Shown here piece after piece: positions 45,535-57,600 of a stretch of 64,000 nt of DNA. The position numbers and the translations under genes are program-made. The stretch is from contig JACGCM010001272.1 of NCBI GenBank assembly GCA_014058105.1, positions 2,604,001-2,668,000 of the forward strand, read 5' to 3'. The notes beneath the pieces were generated by a model. The model saw nothing but the letters and a program-made list of their open reading frames with translations, was not told the origin of the DNA and made no database searches. Every line of letters starts with the position of its first letter. The first letter of the stretch is position 1. The stretch is from Kingdonia uniflora. Its lineage: Eukaryota > Streptophyta > Magnoliopsida > Ranunculales > Circaeasteraceae.

Positions 45535-46690
45535 TGGTTTATGGTCTATACACGTGATCGACTCAAGCAAATGAAGGAGATTCTAGTAAGTTCATTGAAC
45601 ATTCATCAAAAACCTAACTCAAAGAAGAAGGCAAATTCAGAGATGGGTGATTCTGAACATCGGCTCATGAATTTGAAAGCAAAAGTTTCTAACCTAACTA
45701 TTACTCTGAGGGAGTTGGTAGAGCAGTTACGTCTCGCAAACCTCATGACAGGATCCGCTTCGACGAAATGGCAAATGTGTATATAAAAAAAAGAAGTTAT
45801 GGAGGAGGAAATAAATAAGGGTAATGAAGAAAAAGATAGAGATTATGTGATGTCAAATCCATCAAGGAGAGATCGATTATTAGTAAGTCCATTAATCCTA
45901 TGCATAATCTTCGTATCGATTATAAGATTAAAATTTTAGTATTCGACGGTTTAAACAATGCTGGGAAATTGGATAACTAGTTAGATAAGTTAGAAACCTA
46001 TTTTTTAGTTTACGAATATTTAAATGCTCAAAAAATATGCTTTTCTACATTTAAATTTATAAGTCATGCACTCACATGGTAGAAGTCATATAAAAAACAT
46101 CAGGAAGTAAAAAGCTTGAGTTAGAAACAGTTCAAGGTGTTGGTGAAGTTGCAATTTTATCCTATTGGGTATGAACAAGAGAGATCGTTCAAATGGCATC
46201 ATTTGTACCAAAAGTATGGGCAATCCATACAAGAGTTCACTACAGAGTTTCATAACCAAGCATTGGTTTTGGATATTGATGTGGACAAATATGAGGTACT
46301 CATAAAGTATACGGGAGGTTTGTCAGAGTCTATTCGAAGGGAGTTGAAGCTCTTTACTGTGGAGAAAATTGAAGATGCTACCGTAAAAGTAATTGTTATT
46401 AAAGGTAATTACATGAAGAGCGAAAAAGAATACGACAAGAGTAAGTTGGGGTACAAGTCTAGTTGGAAGAATAATCATAAGGGGTAGTCCAAAGGAAATG
46501 GGTCATCATCCAAGGGGAATTATTATAGTCATTGCATGGCAAATGGGCATATTTTAGATAAATATTATAAACTTCACCCAGAGCTTAGGCCAAAGGAGGA
46601 GAGGATCAAGAGAGAAAAATATGTACTAGCCACAACGATTGTTGATCTTTCAGATTTAGATAAACCAAATCCTTAATTAGTTTACCCTTA
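45535..46690 (+). pseudogene. Chromovirus-like Ty3/gypsy gag
   Basis: The start YTRDRLKQMKEIL is followed by a coiled coil (HRLMNLKAKVSNLTITLREL). The capsid frame at 46137-46487 reads RSFKWHHLYQKYGQSIQEFT and DKYEVLIKYTGGLSESIRRE. This is the Gag type of chromovirus-lineage Ty3/gypsy elements, different from the Tat Gag elsewhere in the window. The 5' LTR and leader are missing. The gene adjoins the end of copia-2. Confidence 0.7.
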
Positions 46691-47270
46691 TGTTAAAAAA
46701 AACTATGTTTACCAAGGAGGCGAGTCGGGAAGAACTTTTTTTGTCAGTATTTAAGTAAAGAAGTACTTAGTAGAGGCCATCATTGATCTGAGAAATCAAA
46801 AGAATTTAATCTCTGGGGCGGTGGTGAAGATGATGGGTTTGCTAACTGCAGCTCATCCTAAGCCGTAAGGTTTGGGGTGGATTCAGAAAGACGTTGAGTT
46901 GAAGATTACGAAGTAGTATAAGATTAAGTTTGCAATCACTGAGTTATTTATTGAAGAGGTGACGTGTGAAGTTTTTCATTTAGATGTGTGTCAAGTCATT
47001 TTGGGTAGCCTTTATCTTTGGGACCGAGATTAAATTCATTATCGTAGAGCTCGTAAGTATCGTCTTGCAAAAGAGGGAAAGGAGTTTCATATTAATGCTT
47101 GTAAGGAACATGATACCACCAATAATTAAGCAACGGCAACTCAGGTGAAGAGGCTGGTTAATGCGAGCAGCAAGTATGTATTATTATTAGTGCAATCGGT
47201 TCAAGAGGGTCTGTCGGCAAAGGTGTTGTCTACTTTGGCAATGTCTTTTAAATAACAACCTGAAATGGTA
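46691..47270 (+). pseudogene. Chromovirus-like protease region
   Basis: VEAIIDLRNQKNLISGAVVK corresponds to the strand that normally holds the catalytic D-S/T-G; here it is D-L-R. CEVFHLDVCQVILGSLYLWD follows, the substrate-side segment of retropepsins in this group. Inactive by sequence and interrupted by stops. Confidence 0.6.
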
Positions 47271-48393
47271 AAGTTGCAAGAGGAGTATAAAGACTTGTTT
47301 CTAGGCATAGAAGGGATGTTATGCAAGAAGGATGTGGAGCATCATATCACATTAGTGAATGGTCAACCATTGCCCAATATTGGGTTACGTCAGACTTTTA
47401 TAACCGAGTCTAAGAAGATTAAGAAATAGGTACAAGAGCTCCTCGAACAAGGGGTTATTAATCTAAGTTACTCACCTTGTGGTTCACCGGTGTTATTGAT
47501 GCTGAAGAATGATGGGTCTTCAAAAATGTGTGTAGATTATTGGCCGCTGAATAAGATTACTGAGAAGAATCGTTATCCGCTTTTACGGATTGATAACCTT
47601 TTAGATGTGTTGCAGAAGGCTTAGTTTTTCACCAAGATGGATCTTAAGTCGGGTTACCATCAAGTTTGAATCTGGGAAAAAGATACATGGAAGATGGTTT
47701 TCAAGACCAAAGAAGGACTCTTCGAGTGGTTGGTGATGCCTTTTAGGTTATGCAACGCTCCAGCAACATTTATGCGGTTGATAAACGAGGTACTTCATGC
47801 CTTTATTGATGATTTTGTGATTGTGTCTTTAGATGATATCTCGATATATAGTCAAACATAGGAGGAGCACCTCATTCATATACGTAAAGTGTTGAAAGTA
47901 TTGCGATCACAACAACTCTTTCAAAATGGGAAGAAGTGTGAATTTGGGAAGAAGGACCTAGTGTACTTGGGATTCATTGTTGGTGGCGATAAACTTAAGG
48001 TAGATCCAGAGAAGGTCTCGGTCATTAATGATTGGTCTAGACTTCGTACAGTGGCAGAAGTGAAAAGTTTTATAAGTTCTTGTTAGTATTTATGGAAGTC
48101 TATTCAGTATTTTTCACAGATTGTCGCACCATTGCATTCCTTGACAAAGATCGGTGTGAAGTTTGTGCGGGAAGATCACCATAAAATGACCTTTCAGTTA
48201 TTGAAGCACAAGATTACAGATGCACCAGTGTTAGCGTTACCAAATTTATAACAGCATTTAGTGGTCAAAACAGATGCGTCAGACAATGCATTAGGGGTAA
48301 TTTTATTGTAGGATGGGAAGTCGATTGCCTACCATTCTGAGATATTTACTGGAGCAGTACGTAACTATCTAACCAACGATAAGGAGTTTTACT
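47271..48393 (+). pseudogene. Chromovirus-like reverse transcriptase and start of RNase H
   Basis: The order is [84 protein letters not shown] (the YLDD box, with Tyr lost), KKCEFGKKDLVYLGFIVGGD and then RNase H VKTDASDNALGVILL to NDKEFYL. The frame stops at 48393 at a family-A LTR and picks up at 61600 with the next codons of the same strand. Several stops and one large interruption. Confidence 0.85.
48389..48393 (+). other. Target-site duplication of the 13.2-kb family-A element, left copy
   Basis: TTACT precedes the LTR start TGTAATGG. CTACT follows the other LTR at 61600-61604. One base differs. The RNase H frame of the chromovirus-like host continues when one copy is counted. Confidence 0.75.
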
Positions 48394-49012
48394 TGTAATG
48401 GCCTAATTCTGTAAGCTCGAGATGGCTTGGAATTAGATCTTACACCAATGTTCCTGTGACAAAAACTAAATTTAAAAATAGAGATGACACAAGTGATTTA
48501 GCGTAGAAAACCTCTGAATAGTTAAAAAAACCACGTCCAGTTTGAGGATTTTTGTAATACTAACTTTTATTACTTGAGACTAATATCTTATTACAAGTGA
48601 TCTCTCAACTTAGAAATACTTGAATCTTGCGAATAAGAAGTTTTGGATGTTTTTGAGAATCTAGAAAATGTAGTTTTCTTGGTGATTTCTTGTGTATTTT
48701 TCCGGTCCTTGTCTCTTTTGGAACTTTTTTTTATATAGGCCTTTTCTGTAGTTCTTCATCGTGTTAAAGCACGTTCTCCGATTAATATGGTTAGTGGCAG
48801 TTGACTGAGTAACTGTTAAGTTCGCGAGAGATAGGTATCTTTGACTTGTTCAGGCTTTTCTGTTTGAGCTAGACCCTCATTCTTCATCAGTTTATAGAGT
48901 AGGTGGCAATACAGACTGCTGAAGTCGTGTGTAGAATACGCAAGTCTAACATGGAGGTAATTTGAACTGAAGATAGCTTGATTTAGGATTAGATCAAGGG
49001 TAGGCCCCTATA
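48394..49012 (-). mobile_element. 3' LTR of the full-length family-A element
   Basis: 619 bases, forward strand TGTAATGGCCTAATTCTG to GGCCCCTATA. The polypurine tract (reverse of ATAGCCCCCTCCCAAC) follows at 49013. It is about 40 bases longer than its partner because the 5' LTR has lost a segment after the first 80 bases. Substitutions between the two are frequent, so the insertion is old. Confidence 0.85.
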
Positions 49013-49276
49013 ATAGCCCCCTCCCAACTAAAGTCACGAGTGGCTTTGGTTGAGAAAGAACATATAGATATATGGGTATTCGAGTTTAAAATTTTAAAAT
49101 GACAAAAGAAATGATGTGTATTTGACTGTATGGAAAATGCATGTGTTATGGGGGAATATTTTTTGCATTAAATGATGATGGGAATACTGATTTACGTGTC
49201 GGTTAGGGTTTAGAGAGTTTTGTTTATATTGAATAATGATACTTGGGAAAACGTACCTACACATTAAATGTAAGGT

Positions 49277-49287
49277 TATATAAATAG
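49277..49287 (+). promoter_or_regulatory. TATA box of antisense gene AS-5
   Basis: TATATAAATAG, 76 bases before the ATG at 49353, about 265 bases inside the 3' LTR. Identical in sequence and spacing to AS-4. Confidence 0.7.
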
Positions 49288-49352
49288 AACCTGTACTGAG
49301 GTTTATGGCAAAGTACGCTTGTTTGTTGCCAAATTTTCTAAAAGTTTTGACG

Positions 49353-52300
49353 ATGGTGAAGACCAGGAGAATGGCTCTTGAAGAGAGAATTTATATTGAG
49401 ATACAGAAGTTAAAGTTGAAATATTTTGGTGATCAATCCTTGGAGATGCCTACTCCCGTCCCCGTTCCTTCAACGTATCAGGGTATGTCGAAAGAAGAAG
49501 CGGCTGAAGTTTAGGAGGATTTTTGCGGTATGTAGAGATTTTACCACATTTTCTTGACAGGCGAGCAACGTTAGGTTTGTCTCTGTATCCTTGCGAAAAA
49601 CAAGATTAGAGAGGTAGATGCGGGGCTCGGTATAACTATAGGGTGGTTGCGCTGATGTCTTGCGTAGGACTGGATTATAAAGCCATACCTGCTTCATCTT
49701 TACCAACTCTGTGGAGGTGGCAGTTATAGAAGAGGCAGCGATGGTAATGGAGGAGGAAGGCGGAGAATAGAAATCTGCTTCTGCACTTCCATCGTTTCAT
49801 GGTGATGAAAAGACCTTCTATTTGAAGAGTGGGTTCCCAGACTTTATACAACCGAGTTTCTAGTTAGTGTAAAATGGTATGAAAGAAGGACCTATGGTGA
49901 CTTCCAATGCCTGCTCTCCATCAGAGGATTCCTGGGGTAAAACATCACTGAGTCAGATAAACTAAAGGATTAGATGTTTTGGAGTGCCTAATGTTAGAGT
50001 ACTTGAAAGACTTGTTATCTGTAAAAGCACTTGAAAACTTGTTATATGTAAAGTACCTGATTTGGAGTTCTTAAAATAATTGTTTTCTGTAAAGAACCTA
50101 TAATTTGTATTCGAGATGAATAAAATTTGTTATCAAAACTCTGTGTTGATATATGTACAAAATAACTCTAGAAATCGAGCTATGAATGTTATGTATGAGA
50201 GTAGAACATACAACCTGGTTATAATAATCAAGTCGTAATAGGAAATTTGTATAATATATGATGTTCGACCTGGGGGCCAAAATTTAAGGGAGGGAGAAAA
50301 TTGTAGAAGCTTTAGGAAGGAGAACTCGAGCTTAGAGAGGTCGTCTTAAAAAAAAATAGATTTGGAAAGAATAACTCGATATGGAATAGGTCAAACTGAT
50401 AAAGGTCGATAGGGAGAGATATGTTCAAATAACTTTTCTCAAGATACTAGGGTTTTCTGTTATGAAAGAAAAGGATAATATTGTGGAATATAGGGATCTG
50501 TAGTTATCTAAAAAATTATATAAAATAGGGGAAATGAACTTTAAGTAGGCAGAAGAGGATTGACATGGTGTGGACTCGATCTGAGCAAATTTGTTATGCC
50601 ACTGAGGGGCGGTTAGTGATAAAGATAGTTGAACTGCCAGTCAGGGAGTGTCAACTTGAAGGTTTAGATTGGATGGGTAGGGAACTGGGGTATAAACACC
50701 TTTCCATGTGGAGTTTTTTCAGGAAGTAATGGTGAATCCTGCAGCTCGAAAAGATGTTGTTAGATTGACTACTAAAGAGGAGATCAAATTGAAAGATGTG
50801 AGGATTGATGGAGGCCGACTGAACAGATGTGGTTCATTAAGACATCAGGGGTGTTTTAGGTATAATTATATGTGGGGTAAATAAAGTGAATGTAAATAGG
50901 TTTGAATAATTGGCAAAGAAATCAAACGAGAATAAAGCTCTAATAGTCCCCTATTGTTGCGAATATTGTTTGTGACTGTCGTGAAAAATGGATTTAAATA
51001 TTTTTTAAAATTTTGAAAGCTTTGGAAATGATGCCAGTACTTCTATAAGTAGAAGAAGTAAGAATAGAAAAGGCAGAGAGCTTTAGATTCTGTCCCTTAT
51101 GTAAAAGCTGTGAAAACCTGATTGCGTGTAAGTGTGAGTCATCATGAGTGTGGGGAGGTCAGAGGGAGATTTGGAGAAGGAGAAAAGAGATAGGGTTTTA
51201 ATTGAATCGATCTCTATGAATATTTGATGGGGACGTCCAGGGCGACCTGACGGAAGGCTTTTTGTGTTACCCGTCTCAGTTGGAGTACGGGTTGAGACTT
51301 TCCCTTAGCAATCTGGAAAAAAGGATTATGCACAATATCAGGGCATGTCCAGATCAGTTGAACGGGAACATGTGGAAGGTGATAAATCTTTGTGAATTTC
51401 TGAATAAGTTGTGGGAGGAGGATGAGAGTGAGAGGAGGATATCTCCTGATGATGTTTTACAGTTTTATGGGGTAAAAAACTTTTTGCAAGTGGAGGGGCA
51501 TATTTTTTTGCAAGCTCAACTCGGCCTCGTTTTTTCGATCTAAACTCAGCAGGTCGACCATGGAATGATAATGTGATATGGGTGAAGGGTGATTTCCTTT
51601 AGAGAGATGACGAAGAACCAATGGACTTCTGTATAGAACTGTAAAGCAAAGTTAGTTTAAAAATGCATAATGTATAAGATTGATATGTTAAAATTGTATT
51701 TTGCTCTACTGATGATAATGTATTATTATTGACAGGTCCTAAATCAAAGGTAGCGAGGAAGGAGTCTCTGTTGGATACAGTTGCTCAAGAAGGGACAGAG
51801 CTCGAGGCTATGCTGAAAGAACTCAGTATTAACAGAGAGAAACGTGCTAACAGCCGATCTGAGAAATTTCAAAAGTCTCAATCGACGAGTCTAATGACGG
51901 GTGATGGCAACAAGAAGAAAGGAACTGAAGAGGAGAGGTGAGTGAATCTACCCAAGGCCTCTAGAGTGGACTTTACGAGTATGTCGAAGTCGATTACGTC
52001 GAGCAAACTAGCTCGAACGTTTCCTAAGAAGAAGATGCAGAAGCGTAGTTCAACCTCTGGAACCACAGGAAGTGGTGAGGTCATAGAAGAGGCAAAAAAG
52101 AGAGGGGTTAAACCTTCGGAACTGATGGGGGTGAAGGTAAGAGAGGATCGACCTATTATAGAAGATGAACTTAAAGTGGTAGAGGAAAGAACGAGACTTG
52201 CAGCTCATAATGGGGAGGAGGAGAAATGCAAAATAGTAAGCTCATCTGCTTGAATATGTGATACATTTTGTATTGTGATTCGAGCAAACAATGAGGTTAA

Positions 52301-54597
52301 TCTTGCTTATTTTGTAGGCTGCTCGTCTGAAGAGGATATGCCTCAGGGTCGAGAAGGAGAAAGTTGAGCTGAGGAAGGGGAAAGTCGAGCTTAAGAAGAA
52401 CGTAGCTCGATTGAAGGCTGACTTAATCAAGGCGGGGAAGCAGTTGGAGGCCCAGAAGGCTTCTCAAGTGGTGAAGATCAACAATATGTCTGTGGAAGCG
52501 AGAGTAAACCTGGAGGAGGTGGAAACTAAGCGCGATAGACTCGGGCGCCACCTTATATCAAAGGGGTATTCCGAAGATGAGGTGAATGCCATCATGGCGG
52601 ATACCTATGTTGAGGAGGAGGAAGATGATGAGGCAGAAGATGTTGTTATTGGAGTTGCGGATGGGCTGGATGGTGTCTCTCCCCAAACGGTGTTAGCCAA
52701 CCAAGGGGATGGCAATGAGCATCCGGAGGGGAAAAATGAAAAGGTAAAGTAGAATATTAATTATGTAGTTGTATGAATTATTTTTGGAATGTTGTAAACT
52801 GATGGGATATTATTTTTCGGATGGAATTCTGTAGGCTAAGTTATTCGTGTAAACCTTGTTAAAAGAACTTAAGGAAATGTGCCTCAGAATAAAAGTTTTA
52901 GAGACTGAGCTTGATAAGGAAAGAGACATTTTAGCATCCTTGTTATCTTCGCAAGCGGAGCTACAGGTTAAAAAAGAGCAAGAAATATTGGACTTGTATG
53001 CTTCATTAGTATAAAGCTACAAAGTAAAGAAAATAGAGTACTGAGACAGACCAAAAACCTATTATCAGTTTAGGGGCAATGGCACTGAAATGGTGTATAA
53101 AAAATATCAAAAATGGCATATTAAAGTATAAAGAATGTGTACCTTAGAACTAGAAGTACATGTTATTGATCATCCATCTGAGACTGTACTTCGACCTTAA
53201 GTTTAGAAGTAGTTTCACACAGTAGATGTCAAAAAAAAAAATATCTCGGTAGAAAAGAGGTATATGTGTTAAGTGAGTATTCTAAATCGAACTTGATATA
53301 TTGTATATGTAATGTGCAGATCAAATTGGAAATAGCTCGCTTGAGTGAAGATGAGATACGCCAATGTAACCAAGAATTTTTAGAGGAATTTGATGGGATG
53401 AGAGAGGCAAATAAAAACAGGGAAGATCAACATGTAAAGGTGCACTTCAAGTTTGTTGAGACAATTCAAACTGCTGTCGACCTTGCTATTCAGCTCGAAG
53501 AGAAGGATGCCGAAATTAATAAAGGGCAAAAAGAGCTTGGGGAGATGAAAGAACACGCAGCGAAGCTCAAAAGTCAGAATGATCTGCTGATGGCAAAGAG
53601 TAGGGATGCTGACATGGCTCGATACCGTATACAAGTGTTAAAAAAATTAGAGGAAAGGTTAAGTCATTTTGTGGCTAGTCTGAAGAACTAAATTATCGAC
53701 AAAACGAACGATCAGGAGTAAACTCGAGCTGATCTAGTGAATACCAGAAACGAGCTGGGGCGATTGAAGAAGAAAATGGTTGAGAAAGATAACGAGCTTA
53801 AAAAAGCTCAAGATGATCTATCTACCTCTGAAATTGTGGTTAAGCAGTTGTATACAGCTTTATCTGCTAAAGATATGGAGTTTCAGATGGTACAGCAGAA
53901 GTGTGATGAGTTGAATGAAAGGGTGGCACAATTGAAGACCGAATTGACGTAGGCCAATTTGCGTGCCAGAAACGCTAAGGCTGGGGAGCGCTCGAGGAAG
54001 AATAAAAGTGATCCCAAGATCTCCCTTGTTCAAGGGGATGTAGTTAGCCTATCAGCTTGAATAAGGGAGCTGGAAGGAGTTTTGGCTCAAACTCATGGTT
54101 ATTTTCGACAAGGAAATGAGCGGTTAAGGGAGTACCAAAGTAAGTTAGATGCTGCTCTTCCCAAGGAAGATAGGTTAGAGCGGGTTATCAGAGGGTAGGA
54201 GATTTTGATAAAGATAAAACACAAACTATTACAGAAAACTCTAGCTGGGAAGATTTAAACAGGGAGATTGAGGTACTTTGAGCTCAGGTAGCGGAGTTGA
54301 GGGCGATTAATCAAGATAAATTAGCTAAAGCTGATAAGAAGGCGGAAGAGAACATTGGATTCATGGATCGAGTACATAGTGAAATGGAACAGCAAAAAGA
54401 ATGGTATAAGAAGTTGGAAAATCGCCTTCAGAGGGTGAGAGAGAATTTCTCTAAGGCGGTTATACCCAAGGCATCGCACTCAGATTTGGTGATGGCGGTG
54501 ATCACCTATTTTGTAGAGGAGGTAAAAAGGCTTGAGTTAGAGAGGAATACCTTACATGACTGTTTGTCAGAAAGGGGATGCATTTGCGAGCTGATAT
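49353..54597 (+). pseudogene. AS-5: antisense gene with complete C-terminal coiled coil, internal deletion
   Basis: E1 is MVKTRRMALEERIYIEIQKL then KLKYFGDQSLEM. E2 lies near 50570-50875. E3 starts MSVGRSEGDLEK at 51144 and is fused by a deletion near 51185 to the middle of E4. E4 continues as LNGNMWKVINLCEFLNK, DDVLQFYGVKNF to 51650. E5 51736-52235 has KESLLDTVAQEGTELEAMLK and basic EEAKKRGVKPS. E6 is 52318-52743 (RLGRHLISKGYSEDEVNAIM, VEEEEDDEAEDVV). E7 is 52835-52966. E8 53320-54597 is a coiled coil of over 400 residues (IQLEEKDAEINKGQKELGEM, ELGRLKKKMVEKDNELKKAQ, MEQQKEWYKKLENRLQRVRE) ending CICELI and stop. Introns: 51651-51735, 52236-52317, 52744-52834 and 52967-53319. E8 contains about five stops. 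Product unknown. Confidence 0.75.
49978..50118 (+). repeat. Degenerate short repeats in AS-5 between E1 and E2
   Basis: Units like AGTACTTGAAAGACTTGTTA followed by TCTGTAAA recur at 30-40 base spacing, as in the three other antisense copies that keep this part. Confidence 0.6.
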
Positions 54598-54818
54598 AGA
54601 TCAAATAAATTGCATGAACTCCCAGGAAACAGAGTTTGGCCCTTGACCTGCTGAATTGATAAAACTGGGCAGGATAACTATGGTTGTTCGAGCTTGAGAA
54701 TTTATGGCTAGTCGTGCTCCTATAGTGGGGAAAAACGTAGTTGACCTCTCTACAGCATAAAAGAATCTATTGTAGTTGTTGTATATCTAACCTAAAAAAA
54801 GTATCTATCGCGGACATA

Positions 54819-55160
54819 TTAAGAGATGAAAGCTAGTTTTACCTTTTCTTTATCTTATGTCTAGTAGAGCTTCTCGATTAAAAACTAGTATTACCTTTGT
54901 TTTAATCCCAGAAATTAGTAGAGTCAGTCAAATCAAGTCTTATCCTTGATTTAACTGGTATAATATTGCAGCCATATTGAATGAGATGAAAGCTAGTTTT
55001 ACCTTTGCTTTATCTTATGTCTGGTAGAGCTCCTCGATTGAAAATTAGTATTACCTTTGTTTTAATCCTAAAAATTAAATAGAGTCATTCAAATCAAGTG
55101 TTATCCTTATTTTAACTTGTATAGAGGTCAATTGAAAGCTAGTATCACATATGCTTTAAT
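54819..55160. repeat. Two-copy tandem repeat of about 160 bp, plus a partial third
   Basis: AGATGAAAGCTAGTTTTACC starts units at about 54825 and 54986. Each contains AGTATTACCTTTGTTTTAAT and CAAATCAAGT.TTATCCTT. A truncated third begins near 55125 (TTGAAAGCTAGTATCAC). It sits between the antisense gene and integrase, exactly where the family-B-type element has its array at 13140-14190, but the sequence is unrelated. Confidence 0.8.
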
Positions 55161-55305
55161 CTATATATTGTCTACGAAGTAGAGAGATGTGTGGGAAAAA
55201 AACTTGAAAGATTTCATTGAATAGAAAAAGATGTACATTGGATAGAGATGGAAATCTCACTTTTGGAATGATAAAACGAGAAATTGAAGTGGAGTAGTGA
55301 AGGAC

Positions 55306-56550
55306 TTAACGATAGAACCGTTTCAGTCCCCTGGCATTCCAAGAATTTGAGATGTAAACTCCATCTTCTGTCATGAGGTAATATGTTCCCAGGCCTGAGA
55401 GACCTGGGATAAGGAATGGGCCCTTCCAATTTTTTGTTAGTTTCCCCGTATGAGGCTCTCTTTTGTGTTGAGGGATTTCTCTGAGGATGAGATCACCAAT
55501 TTGTAAGGTACATCTTCTGACCCATTTGATGTACGAACTGGCCAACATATGGCGATATCGATCTATGTTAGTGATGGAGCATTCCCTGGTCACATCGATC
55601 CAATTGAGGTTGCAGGCCAATTCAAACCCATTTCTGCGTCAGTTAGCTTGTGATCTTTGACTTGATGATGATATTCTGAGGGAATGATGACTTCGGTCCC
55701 ATATACAAGGAGAAACGGTGTGCATCCAGTTATTGACGTAGAGCGGTACGATATGCCCATAAGACATGAGAAAGTTCTTGAACCCAATTTCCTATTTTCT
55801 ATGAGTGAAGCCTTTTCTTGAGTCCATCTACGATAGTTTTGTTGGTGATTTCAGCTTGGCCAATGTATTAATGGCAATAGGGGTTGGATGGTGAGTGGAT
55901 GATATTGTGTTTGTTGAGGAAAGCTATGACTTTTTCTCTAACGAATTGTGGCCTATTATCGATACGAATTAGGTGGGGGAATCCAAACTGAGTAATGATG
56001 TGCTCCCTGATAAAAGAGATGACCTTTTCTTCTTTGGTTCGACAAAGTGGAACTGCCTCTACCTATTTTATAAAATAAGTTGAAGCTATGAGTAGGTATC
56101 GGCGGTTACATGGTGAATTCGGAAATTTCCAACAATATCGAGTGCCCATCTTTTGAATGGCCAAAACACCTTGCTTGCATGTAGTTCGAGCGCAGGGGCA
56201 CATATCATTTGTCCATGTCATTGACATATATCACATTTGTGTGAGTACTCTTCTACTTTCTTGAGCATGCCTGGCCAGAATACTCCTTGTATAATGGCTC
56301 TATTTGCGAGTGATCGACCTGCGGCATATGAGCCACAATTCCCTTCATGTAAATCGCGGAGCATCTTGTCCACTTTCTTTCTAGAGAGGCACTTGAGGTA
56401 AGGCCCCGTGACTGAACGGTGGAATAAGGAACCGTTTTAATTTGTGTAGCGCTTTGAGTTTCCGATCAGCTATCGGCGCTCCTTTAAATCTATTGGAAGT
56501 GGTCTGTTGCATTTATTATCGATATCGAGGTATTCTAGGAAGGGCTTTCG
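55306..56550 (-). pseudogene. Integrase of the full-length family-A element
   Basis: In reverse: zinc region with HKCDICQ (about 56240), FWPFKRWALDIVG (first Asp), IRIDNRPQFVREK (about 55940, where D-N-G has become D-N-R), then GQAE (about 55860, catalytic Glu). Next come FLLVYGTEVIIPSEYHHQ and the C-terminal GPFLIPGLSGLGTYYLMTED then NARGLKRFYR. Frame changes occur near 55620, 55790 and 56050. The overall length is normal. Confidence 0.85.
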
Positions 56551-57078
56551 TCAATCATCGTCTTCCCCTTTATCTCCCCCAGTGCTGATCGTGCATATAA
56601 AAATGCATTTAATGTTGGGGGTTGAAATTACTTTGATCTGGAGATATCGAGCTTTTGTTCCCAAGACCCTGGCTAGATATGCCAAGGAATCGGTATGCCT
56701 ATTTTTTCCTTGAGGAAGATAATCGAGAGTTGCTTGCGCAAACTTGCTCATCCTATCCACAACGAGGGTTGCGCATTTGATTATCTTGTCATTCATCATG
56801 TATTGTTTACAGTAATGCTAGATGATAAGTAGTAAATCTGTGTAAACTGAGAGTTCTAAAATACCGAGCTCAAGTGCGAGGTCGAGTTCATTAATGAGAG
56901 CTTCGTATTCGGTGACATTACTGGAGGCTTCAAAATCCAAGCGGATTGATTTCTTAATTCTGTCGCTGGAAGGGGTAATCAGTACGATTCCAATTCCAAA
57001 TCCTGCGGATCCTGCTGAACCATCTGTGAGAAGTCTTTACCCCTTCCTTGTAATCCATTCAGTTTGCTCGTCAAATGC
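56551..57078 (-). pseudogene. Second (Tat-type) RNase H of the full-length family-A element
   Basis: The reverse strand gives TDGSAGSAGFGIGIVLITPS at about 57030-56970, then VTEYEALINELDLALELGI, LSVYTDLLLI and KNRHTDSLAYLARVLGTKAR (56720-56640). The active-site acidic residues are retained. A frame change separates it from the preceding RNase H. Confidence 0.8.
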
Positions 57079-57600
57079 TTAAGGGGGTGCATCTTCTGTA
57101 ATTTCCTCTGCAAGATCAAGATCGTGTTCTTTCCACACGGGAAATTCCACTGGAAAATCCATGAAAAAATCAGCAACGGCCTGACCCTTTTCATAATGAT
57201 GTTGTTCGAACTTGATATCATGTTCTTCTACACTAACTGACCATTGTTGTACTCTCCCTGATTTTTCTTTTTTGAATAGAACCGCTCGAAGTGGGCAGTT
57301 CGTCATGACTTTGACTGAATGAGCTTGAAAGTAGTGCTTGAGTTTTTATGAAATGTAAACAAGATTTGGAAGAAGTCTCTCAATTTTAAAATACCTCGTT
57401 TCTGCTGGAGTAAAGGTTTTGTTATTGAAGTAAACTGGCTTCTCAGTTTTCCCTTTAATTCGAATGAGAACTGAGCTGATTGAACTATCTGTAACTGTTA
57501 GGTAGATAATCAGTTCCTCATTATCTATTTGGGTGCTCATTATGGCAGACCACCCTAAATAGGTTTTGAGATCCTAAAAAGCTACTTCACATTCTAATGT
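57079..57600 (-). pseudogene. RNase H of the full-length family-A element
   Basis: The frame 57540-57346 has LIIYLTVTDSSISSVLIR and EKPVYFNNKTFTPAETRYFK. The frame 57306-57079 has GRVQQWSVSVEEHDIKFEQ and KGQAVADFFMDFPVEFP. One stop and a frameshift split the domain near 57340. Confidence 0.8.

Noticed and set aside
49505..49545. A 33-base GT-AG intron after exon 1 of AS-5
   Set aside because: It is too short for plant splicing and the donor is not conserved in AS-3 or AS-4. The structure between E1 and E2 remains unresolved.
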